This document shows, one piece after another, positions 53,301 to 61,500 of a stretch of DNA of 64,000 nt (positions are counted from its first letter, which is position 1; every line of letters begins with the position of its first letter). This DNA comes from Goekera deserti (GTDB taxonomy: Bacteria > Actinomycetota > Actinomycetes > Mycobacteriales > Geodermatophilaceae): NCBI RefSeq assembly GCF_010685995.1, contig NZ_JAAGWK010000011.1:124001-188000 (forward strand), written 5' to 3'. The position numbers were made by a program, and so were the translations under genes. The notes beneath the pieces were generated by a model. The model had not been told where the DNA came from. It was given only the letters and a program-made list of their open reading frames with translations, and searched no databases.

Positions 53301-56300
53301 GGCAGCAGTGCACGCACGTCATCCGGGCAGAGCCCGAAGGCGGCCGGAGGTGGGCTCGCCGGCAAGGCTTCCCGGGTCGGTGACACAGCGCGCGCCAGCG
53401 CACCGACGGACGGGTTGGCCAGCAGCTGGGCGACCGTCACGTGCAGGCCGTCGGCCTGCAGCGACGCAAGTACCCGGAGCGCCGTGATGGAGTCACCACC
53501 GAGCGAGTAGAAGTCGTCGTCCACATCGACGGCGGCCACCCCGAGGACCGAGCACCAGACGGACGCCACCCTCCGGACGAGGGGGTCCGTGGAGGGGGTG
53601 GGCGCGGGATCGGCGGACGGCTCCCGGGCACGCTCGGCGAGTGCCGCCCTGTCGAGCTTGCCGTTCGCGGTCGCCGGCAACTGCGGCAGCAGGCGCAGCG
53701 TCGAGGGAACGAGGGCAGCAGGCAGGTGCTGTCGCAGCCATGCCCGGATCCGGCCGGACTCCCCCGGATCGTCCTGTTCGGGTACGACGAATCCCACCAG
53801 CCGCACGCCGTGGCCCGCGTCCTCGGTCGCCACGACGGCATCCCGGACGCCCGGCGCACGGCGCAGCGCCTCCTCCACCTCACCCAGCTCGACCCGACGG
53901 CCACCCACCGACACCTGGGCATCCGCGCGCCCGAGGAACCGGATCGCGCCGTCCCGGCCTCGCGTCCCGCGGTCACCAGTGAGGTAGATGCGGGCGCCCC
54001 GCGAGCCGAAGGCATGCGGACGCCAGGACGCGGCCGTTGCCGCCGGCCGGTCCCTGTACCCGTGGGCCAGCGCCAGCCCCGCGATCGCCACCTCGCCGAT
54101 GGTCCCGACCGGGCGCGGCTGCGTGTCCCTGTCGACCACGTACACCTCGGTGCCGTCGATGGGCCGACCGATCGGCACGGCCCCGGTGTCCGTGCGGCGG
54201 CACGGCCACCAGGTCACGTCCACGGCGGCTTCGGTAGGGCCGTACATGTTGTGCAACTCGGCAGAGATCGTCCGGTGGGTCCGGTCTCGGAGAGCACCGG
54301 TCAGCGATTCGCCGCTGCTCACCAACCGCCGGAGCGCGAGGGGCGCCTCCCCCTCGGTCTGATCGAGATGCGGGAGCAGATGCGTCAGGGCGGTCGGCAC
54401 CGCGTGCATCACGGTGATCTGCTCCCTGCGCAGCAGCCGTGCCAGCCGGTCGGGATGGCGCTGGATGCCGGGAGGAGCCATCACCAGCGTGGCGCCAACG
54501 ATGAGCGGCCAGAACAGCTCCCAGACCGAGACGTCGAAGCTGATCGGCGTCTTCTGGAGTACCCGGTCGTCCGTACCGAGCGGCAGCGCACGCTGCATCC
54601 AACGGAGTCGGTTGACCACGGCGCGGTGCGGCACCACCACGCCCTTCTGCCGTCCGGTCGACCCGCTCGTGTAGAGCACGTAGGCGGGGAGCTCCGGGTG
54701 AGTGGGTGCGGCCGGCTCTGCCGAGCCCTCCCGGGTCGTCTTTGGGTCGACGTCGACGAGGGGCAAGCCCGCCGGTGCGAGCCCAACGTGCGCCGCATCG
54801 CAGACGATCACCGTGACTCCGCCGTCGTCCGCGGTCCAGGCGATCCGTTCGGCCGGGTCGCTCGCGTCCAGGGGCACGTAGGCGGCACCGACCCGATGCA
54901 CGGCGAGCAGGACCACCGGGAGTGCGAGACAACGGTCGAGCAGGATGCCGACACGGGTGCCCGGCCCGGCGCCCGCCGCGCGGAGCCGCATGGCGAGCTC
55001 GCGAGCCCACCGGTGGGCGGCCGCCGCACTGAGGTGCTCGGGCAGGTCGCCGCGGTCCATGCTGACGGCCACTCGGTCCGGCGCCACCGCGATCCGGCGA
55101 TCCACCAGCACGTGCACGGGCGTGGGGTCGGCCGGCACGTCGCAGCCGCTGCCGGCCGCCACCGCATCGGCAAGCATCCGCGCGGACAGCTGCGGGAGCC
55201 GGCCGACCGGCGCGTCCGGGTCGTCGGCCATGTGCTGCACCAGCGTTGCCCACTGCTCCAGGAGGACCGCGGCGCTCTCCTGATCGTGCAGCGACTCGTC
55301 GTACTCAGCCACGACCGACAGTCCGCCGGCCATCTCGGCGACGTTGAGCGTGAGGTCCAGGTGTGTCCACCGTTGGACGACCGGCAGGACCTCGACCCGC
55401 ACGCCCGCTGGGACCTCGGCGATCTGCCCATCGGTGCCCAGCGCCAGCGCCCGGAGCCCCTCGTCGGGCCGGCCGGGCTCCCTCTGGAGCACGATCGCCG
55501 TCTGCACGAGCGGCAGCCGGCCGGGGTCGCGGTCTGGCGCGCAGATCCGGACGGTCTCGGCGAACGGCAGAGCCGAGTGAGCGAGATCGGCGGCGAGACC
55601 AGCTCCGGCACGCCCCAGGAGGGCCGCGACGCTCTCCGTCGGATCGACCGTCACCCGCACGGGGACGAGGTTGGTGAGGCACCCCATGGAGTTCGCCAGA
55701 CCGGCACTGTCACGCCGCATCGCGAAGGTGCCGACGACGACGTCCCGCCGGCCGGACAATCGCGCAACGAGCACCTGGAGCGCGGTCAGTAGGACCGTGA
55801 AGGGGGTGCAGCCGGCACCTGACGCCAGTTCTTTCACGCGCGCGGTCGTCCGCTCGTCGATCCGGATCTCGGCCCGGCCACCGTGGAACAGACGGACCTG
55901 CCCACGTGGCCGTGGATGAGGAAGCGCCGACGAGGCCGGCGCGTCCGCCAACCGGGCCGACCAGTAGGTGCGGAGCTCGTTCCCTCGTGGCGACGTCAGC
56001 AGAGCCGATTCCAATTGCGCCTGGACGACGGGACCCGGGCCGGGCACGGGGAGGACGGCCGCGGCGCCACCTGCCTCCTCGTCGTAGAAGGCCAGCAGCT
56101 CGCGCACCAGGAGGGTCGCGGACCAGAAGTCGAGGACGGCATGGTGAGCGCGCAGCACCAGGACCGAGTCGTTGCCGGAGCGCCGCAGGAGGAGGAAGCG
56201 GACAAGGCTCTCCCCGTCGGTCGTCATGCCGCGCGAGGCCTCCGAGTCGATCGCGGCCTGCACATCACCGGTGAGGGGCTCGACCACCAGCATGTCGGGC

Positions 56301-58579
56301 ACCGAGGGCTGCTCGATCTGGACGACGGCGCCGTCAGCCCGGGACAAGCGGGTGCGCAGGGCCGGGTGACGCGCCTGGACACGTGCGACGGCCCGCGCCA
56401 GGGCGGCGACCTGCACGGTCCCCCGAAGACGTAGGGCACGGGTCAGCACGTAGGCCGGTCCGGGTGGGGCCAGCTCCTGTTCGAGCAGCATCCCCTGCTG
56501 GATCAGCGACGCGGGTCCGCTCGAGCCGGCCTCGACGGATGGTGCGACTGGAAGGGCACCCTTGCGCACCTCCGTGATGATCGCCTCGCAGATCGAGCCG
56601 AGGGTTCCTCCGCCCACCAGCGTGAACGGCGGCAGGCGGATGCCGTACGTCGACTCCACGTGGTGCTGCAGCTCGACCGCTCGTACTGAATCCATCCCGA
56701 GTGCCGACGGACGCAAGCCCAGGGCCGCCCCCGGGGACCACTCCCGCCCCGAGACCCTGACGAGGGCGTCCGCGAGCGCGAGCGTGGCCGACGCAGCCGG
56801 GGCTTCACGTAGGTCCTCCACCCCGGGGAGGCTCGGCAGTGTGATCCCTGCACCGGCGGTCTCGCTCGCGCTACGCGCGAGCACCCGCAGACTGCCAGCA
56901 CCGTAGGCCGAGCGGCACGCCGCCCGCCGCACCTTGCCGCTGGTCGTCTTCGTCACCGTGCCCCGCGCCGCCAGGACCACGTCGTGGAGGTGCAGCCCAT
57001 GGCGCCGTGCGACGGCCGAGCGGATGACCGCCGAGATCTCCGGCAACCGGTCGACGCTGTCGTCGGAGGCCGGCTCGCACACCGCCACGATCCGTTCCTC
57101 CCCCGCTGCCCCGTCGGAGTCGGCGAACACGGCGATGCACGAGGGGCGGACGGCGTCGGTGCTGTCCTCGATCGTCCACTCGATGTCGGCGGGATGGTGG
57201 TTGGCACCCCGAACGATGATCAGGTCCTTGGTGCGGCCGACGATGTAGAGCTCACCCTCGACCAGGGCACCGAGGTCCCCCGTACGCAGGTACGGGACCT
57301 CATCGCCGGCCACGAAGCCGTCGAAGTCGTCCCGCGGGGCGTCGAGCTTCCAGTAGCCGTCGGCCACGCCAGGACCGCGCACCCACACTTCACCGATCGC
57401 GCCCTCCGAAAGCCGGCTGTGGTCTCCCGGGTCGACGATGGCGACAGTGGTCTCCGCGACGACGCGACCCGAGCTGACGACAGGGCGGACGGAGATGCCG
57501 CTCAGGCCCTCGGCGGCCGGAACGAGCCGTCCCCCCCGGGTGGCTTCGGCGTCCGCGGCGAGCACCACTGGAGGACGGCGGCGCGGCGCTCCAGCCACGA
57601 TGAGGGTCGCCTCGGCCAGTCCGTAGCAGGAGAAGAAGGACTCGGGAGCGAAACCAGCCGGCCCGAACGCGCGGACGAACCGATCCAGGGTCGCCTCCCG
57701 AACGACCTCCGCCCCGTTGAACGCCGTCCGCCAGGTCGACAGGTCCAGATCGGCGCGCTGCTCCTGCGGGATACGGCTCACGCACAGTTCGAAGGCGAAG
57801 TTCGGCCCCCCACCGGCGACTCCACCGTGACGCTGGATGGCGGCCAGCCAGCGCAGCGGCTCGGCGAGGAAGGCCGCCGGGGGCATGAGGACCGACGTCG
57901 CACCGAGGTACAGCGGCTGCAGGACGTTGGCGATCATCCCCATGTCGTGGAAGAGCGGCAGCCATCCGACGAAATGCGAATCCCGGTCGTGCTCGCACGT
58001 CTCGGCGATCGCCCGTTCGTTGGCCAGCACGTTGGCATGCGTCACCCGTACACCCCGCGGGGACCGGGTCGAGCCGGACGTGTACTGGAGCAGTGCCAAA
58101 GAGGACGGCGCCACGTCCGGGCGTCGCCACTCACCGGCGAGGGCGGGCGGCACGTCGGCCACGTCAAGATGGCGCACGTCGGCCACCAGCGGCCCCAGAA
58201 GACCGATGTCCGCGGACGGGCCCAGGACGAGTGCGGGGCGGCAGTCGGCGGCGATCCCCGCGAACCTTTCGGGACCCCCTCGAGACCTAGGGCTGTCGCA
58301 CGGGACCGCCGTGGCCCCGGCCATCACGCACCCGAGAAGGCTGGTCACGTACTCCTGGAGCTGCTGTCCGGGATAGGTGACCAGTACGCGCTGCCCGACG
58401 GCTCCGGCTCCTTGGAGCGCAGCCGCGATCGCAGTGGCTCGGCGATGGACGTCCTCGAACGTCAGGTGCCCTGTCTCCGTGAGTCCGTCCGGGAGGAACC
58501 GATAGGCGGATCGCTCCGCGTCGTGGGTGGCACGGTGCTCGATCAGTTCGACGAGGGTCGCGAACCGGTCACCACCCAT
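50393..58579 (-). CDS. blmVI: NRPS acyl-AMP ligase-ACP-C-A(Ser)-PCP-C*-A(Asn) (BlmVI counterpart)
   Basis: A 2728-residue protein. Domain order: FAAL-type ligase (1 to about 575, GWLPLFHDMGMI); ACP (GMDSVRA, Ser near 629); C1 (AHHAVLDFW near 815); A1 (FDVSVW near 1350), code D-V-W-H-V-S-M-V-D = Ser; PCP1 (Ser near 1695). C2 follows, in which HHxxxDG is replaced by SSFALDG near 1898. The last domain is A2 (FDLTVTS near 2395), code D-L-T-K-V-G-E-V-G = Asn. The protein stops 45-50 residues after the A domain with no PCP; the carrier is on the next gene. This layout matches BlmVI, the start of bleomycin synthesis that builds pyrimidoblamic acid. The degenerate C2 lies exactly where the unusual Ser-Asn linkage (through a dehydroalanine-type intermediate) is proposed. 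The ATG at 58579 follows the previous gene by 15 bp. Confidence 0.95.
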   Translation of the reverse strand: MGGDRFATLVELIEHRATHDAERSAYRFLPDGLTETGHLTFEDVHRRATAIAAALQGAGAVGQRVLVTYPGQQLQEYVTSLLGCVMAGATAVPCDSPRSRGGPERFAGIAADCRPALVLGPSADIGLLGPLVADVRHLDVADVPPALAGEWRRPDVAPSSLALLQYTSGSTRSPRGVRVTHANVLANERAIAETCEHDRDSHFVGWLPLFHDMGMIANVLQPLYLGATSVLMPPAAFLAEPLRWLAAIQRHGGVAGGGPNFAFELCVSRIPQEQRADLDLSTWRTAFNGAEVVREATLDRFVRAFGPAGFAPESFFSCYGLAEATLIVAGAPRRRPPVVLAADAEATRGGRLVPAAEGLSGISVRPVVSSGRVVAETTVAIVDPGDHSRLSEGAIGEVWVRGPGVADGYWKLDAPRDDFDGFVAGDEVPYLRTGDLGALVEGELYIVGRTKDLIIVRGANHHPADIEWTIEDSTDAVRPSCIAVFADSDGAAGEERIVAVCEPASDDSVDRLPEISAVIRSAVARRHGLHLHDVVLAARGTVTKTTSGKVRRAACRSAYGAGSLRVLARSASETAGAGITLPSLPGVEDLREAPAASATLALADALVRVSGREWSPGAALGLRPSALGMDSVRAVELQHHVESTYGIRLPPFTLVGGGTLGSICEAIITEVRKGALPVAPSVEAGSSGPASLIQQGMLLEQELAPPGPAYVLTRALRLRGTVQVAALARAVARVQARHPALRTRLSRADGAVVQIEQPSVPDMLVVEPLTGDVQAAIDSEASRGMTTDGESLVRFLLLRRSGNDSVLVLRAHHAVLDFWSATLLVRELLAFYDEEAGGAAAVLPVPGPGPVVQAQLESALLTSPRGNELRTYWSARLADAPASSALPHPRPRGQVRLFHGGRAEIRIDERTTARVKELASGAGCTPFTVLLTALQVLVARLSGRRDVVVGTFAMRRDSAGLANSMGCLTNLVPVRVTVDPTESVAALLGRAGAGLAADLAHSALPFAETVRICAPDRDPGRLPLVQTAIVLQREPGRPDEGLRALALGTDGQIAEVPAGVRVEVLPVVQRWTHLDLTLNVAEMAGGLSVVAEYDESLHDQESAAVLLEQWATLVQHMADDPDAPVGRLPQLSARMLADAVAAGSGCDVPADPTPVHVLVDRRIAVAPDRVAVSMDRGDLPEHLSAAAAHRWARELAMRLRAAGAGPGTRVGILLDRCLALPVVLLAVHRVGAAYVPLDASDPAERIAWTADDGGVTVIVCDAAHVGLAPAGLPLVDVDPKTTREGSAEPAAPTHPELPAYVLYTSGSTGRQKGVVVPHRAVVNRLRWMQRALPLGTDDRVLQKTPISFDVSVWELFWPLIVGATLVMAPPGIQRHPDRLARLLRREQITVMHAVPTALTHLLPHLDQTEGEAPLALRRLVSSGESLTGALRDRTHRTISAELHNMYGPTEAAVDVTWWPCRRTDTGAVPIGRPIDGTEVYVVDRDTQPRPVGTIGEVAIAGLALAHGYRDRPAATAASWRPHAFGSRGARIYLTGDRGTRGRDGAIRFLGRADAQVSVGGRRVELGEVEEALRRAPGVRDAVVATEDAGHGVRLVGFVVPEQDDPGESGRIRAWLRQHLPAALVPSTLRLLPQLPATANGKLDRAALAERAREPSADPAPTPSTDPLVRRVASVWCSVLGVAAVDVDDDFYSLGGDSITALRVLASLQADGLHVTVAQLLANPSVGALARAVSPTREALPASPPPAAFGLCPDDVRALLPADAVDAYPASSAQLAVLFHQMQGQRHEVYVTSLHVRGALDPDRMRDAARIVSERHPYLRSSLDLTAHREPLQVVHRSLELPVQFVDLSPLPVARADALLSEWQRSERTRPFDVEKGPLARVTVHVRHDRTWQLTLSSFALDGWATATVLTELLSAHASGKQLAPPPQSDYRHFVALEEAAVSDPAHRDFWARELDDVPAVRLPPPSSGGTAGPTTRRVEIPMSQDTARAMGNLARRLHVSERTLLLSAHLRVVQALTGAPEALTGVEWSGRPEEPDGDRVVGVFNNILPLRVPLTGSWTDLVQATAEAERRAAPFRRYPLARLERDLGRPGLLQTMYVHTHFHLYRDLEHQAAAQILDSWAPDRTYIPLTAHTNVDAHNGQIRLLLDYDPAEVDDHTIRLAAELYPRVWQAMISDPDAPCTAVPVVDGARLRAQLAASDGGDASAGPASAFDLILQQARRTPDRIAVRSGAVQYSYRELVERAVALAAVLVGVGVQPDAVVAVPARRTPDLLISLLGVWEAGAAYLPIDPTEPALRVRSMCATAQVTHAVALGNDPLAAVVAAAVPPRGQAVPAAKQSARDGRLLAYVLPTSGSTGAPKLVGVPQDALVNYLLWSAASYGGAGRTPVHSPVEFDLTVTSLLTPLVAGGTVELLPENAGPEAIGQVAPHVDGIIKITPAHLAVVADQLRTAGERAPAACVVVGGEALAHQHVTAWRKVGGSGPIINEYGPTEATVGCITWRIEPGQDGSEQHGSDIPIGRPIAGTRARVLLASEVLPDTVTGELAVGGRGLARGYVGSPGRTAVRFVPDPLGRGERLYLTGDWARRDRDGLLHVQGRRDRQVKVRGRRVEPAATEAVLRSHPQVREAAVTTVHGSGGRRQLVGYWVSDHADVPGEAALRTWLRRQLAPHQIPDVLMWLPLLPLTTRGKTDVSALPDPREGAGPAIAALVSRMSDEDVAALLGQGAAGPG

Positions 58580-58594
58580 GGATCCGCCCGCTGC

Positions 58595-61500
58595 TCATCC
58601 GGCGACCACGCCCACCGGGAGGTCGTCGACCCTGTGGGGCCGGCCGGGATCGCCGGATTCCCGGAGGGTCCGGTCGACCGTGCCGGCGAAGGCAGCGAGC
58701 GTGGGAGCGTCGAACAGGCTGCGGACGGGCAGCTCGAGCAGGAAGGCGGCGTTCACCCGGTTGATGACGTGCATGGCGCGCAGGGACTCGCCGCCGAGTC
58801 CGAAGAAGTCATCGTTCCCGCCGACCCGTTCGACTCCGAGCACCCGGGACCAGATGGCTGCCACGAGCTCCTCGGTGGGCGTCGCCGGAGCGACCCACGC
58901 GGCACCCGCCCCCGTCGCGGCCGAGGGCGCCGGGAGCGCCGACCTGTCGAGCTTGCCGGTCGGCGTCAGAGGCAGCGCATCCACCACCGTGACGTCCGAG
59001 GGCACCATCGACGCGGGTAGCCGGTCGCGCACGTGACGCAGCACCGAGGCGGCGTCCACGTCCGCTCCCTGGACGGTCACGACATAGGCGTGGAGCCGGG
59101 CGTCCCCACCGGCGTCCGGCCGGGCGACGACGACGGCCCGCTGGACATCGGCCCGCTGTTCGAGCACCGTCTCGACCTCGGAGAGCTCGACCCGATAACC
59201 GCGGATCTTGACCTGGTTGTCGGAGCGGCCCAGGAACTCCAGCGGCCCTTCCCTCGTGGCGCGGACCAGGTCGCCAGTGCGGTACATCCGGCGACCCGGT
59301 TGTCCGGCGTGCGGATCCGGCAGGAACGCCGCGGCGGTGCGGCCGGGGTCCCGGTGGTAACCACGGGCGACATGAGCACCGCCGATGTGGAGTTCGGCGG
59401 TGACGCCGAGTGGCACGGGGTGGAGACGACCGTCCAGTGGGTAGACGCGTGCGCCAGGAACGGGCGATCCGATCGGCAGGGCGGCTCGGAAGCCGTCCGC
59501 GTCACCGGAGAAGTGCGTGCTCCACACGCACGTTTCGGTGGGCCCGTACTCGTTGTGCAGCACAGACTGCGGTGCGATGCGCCGGAGCTCCTCCTGGAGC
59601 TGTCGTGGGGCTACGTCGCCCGCCGCGATCACGTGCTGCAGCGAACGGGCCCACGTCTGCTCCCTCCGAGCGAGGAGCGCCGACAGCAGCGCCGGCACAG
59701 CGAGCGTGTGGGTGATTCCGTGTCGGGCGATCAGGCCGGCGAGGACTGCCGGCTCGCGCCGGCTCCCGGCGGGTGGACTGTGCAGCGTGCCGCCTCGAGC
59801 CAGCGTCCAGAAGAGGCCGGCCACGGAACTGTCGACGGCCAGTGACGAGAGCAGCAGGAAGTGCTCGGGATCGGACGGGTACGTGGTGGTGCGCGCCGCG
59901 GTGGAGCTGACCAGCGCCCGGTGGGAGACCACCACCCCCTTCGGCGCCCCTGTCGAACCGGACGTGAAGATCAGGTAGGCCGCGGACTCGGGGCTGAGCG
60001 CAACGTCGGGTGCCCGGTCCCCACCCGTGGCCGCGGAGAGGTACTGCGAGCGCGTGAGCCGGCGGACGGGCAGATCGGACAGGTCACCCTCGGCCGGAGC
60101 CAGCACCAGCGACGCCCCTGCCGCCTCGACCAGCGCGGCCAGACGAGCGGCCGGCTGTGCGGGATCCAGAGGCAGATAGCCGGCTCCGCTGCCCAGGATC
60201 CCCAGGATCGCGACGACGGCGTCGACGCCGGGCTCCGCGAGCAGGCCGACCACGTCCTCCGGGCCGACGCCCGCTGCCCGGAGCGATGCGGCCACGCCGT
60301 CAGCTGCTCGCACCAGGCCGGCATAGGTGAGCTGGCCGGACTCTCCGACGACGGCGATCCGGTCCGGCGTCCGCTCCGCCTGCCGCCGGATCACCTGATG
60401 CATGCAGGAGCCGTCGTCGAGCGCGTCACCGGGACCGTTGACCCGGTCGATGACGAGCCGTCGCTCCTCCGCACTCAGCAGCGAATCGGCGTCATAGGCG
60501 GCGTCGGGGTCCTGCACCATCCGATCCAGGACGCGGCGGTAGCAGGCGGCGACGCGGTCCATCAGGTCCGCGGTGAACTGCAGACCGTCGTATTCCACGC
60601 GGATCTCCAGCTCGCCGCTCTCCCGGTTGGTCCGGAAGATCGCACAGAACGGGAACGTCGATTCGCCGTAGAGCTCGCTCGCCTCGTGCCGGACGCCCCG
60701 GTCCCGCCACCGGTCGAGCGCGTGGAACACGTGGTAGTCGGTGAAGAAGAACAGCGTCTCCGCCAGCGGCTCACTCCCCTGGTGCCGCTTCAGCTCGGCC
60801 ATCGGCAGACGTCGGTAGGGCATCGTCCGGCGTTCGGCATCGAGCGTGTCGGCGACGAGATCGGTCCAGCTTCCCCCGTGCATCCGTAGTCGGAGCGCCA
60901 GGCTGTTGACGAACAGGCCGATCGCGGAACTTCCGTCGACCTCCTCGGGCCGCCCGTTGGTGACGGTGTAGCTCAACGTGTCCGGCTGGCCGTGGTAGTG
61001 GTTCATCACGGCCATGTGGGCGGCGAGGAGGACGTTCTTCAACGGCATCGACCGCGACGTGGCCAGCGCCTTGAGGCCGTCGGACAACTGTCGCCCCACC
61101 TCGACCGGTATCCGGACGATGTCGCGAGCCCCGGTGTCCGCCCCGAGCGGCACGTCCAGCCGCGGCAGTCTCATGAGCGAGGCACCGTCGAGGTACTCCG
61201 TCCAGAACGCGAGGTCCTCCGGCCGTCGGAGTGCCTCGAGCTCCAGCGCGACCGCGTCGCGCATCGAGGACGCCGGAGGCGTCGGCACCCACTTCTCCCC
61301 GAACACCTCCGAGAAGTAGTGGGTGAACAGCTCGGTCACCATCAGGGCCTCGCTCCAGCCATCGACGATCTCGTGGTGGAACCCGTAGGTGAACTGGAAC
61401 GTCTGGTCGTCCAAGCGGTGGATCATGAACCGGATGAGGGGATGCGCGTCGAGGTCGAAGCCCCGTTCCTTCTCCGCGCGGACCCACTCGTCGATCCGCC

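Noticed and set aside
53441-55792. Long open frame (783 codons) on the plus strand opposite the loader NRPS
   Set aside because: Low-complexity Arg/Gly/His composition and complete overlap with conserved A, PCP and C domains on the minus strand.
25551-58579. Thioesterase, reductase, epimerization or PKS domains in the assembly line
   Set aside because: Looked for the usual motifs (GxSxG after a terminal PCP, KS DTACSS-type and others) and found none in the visible proteins.
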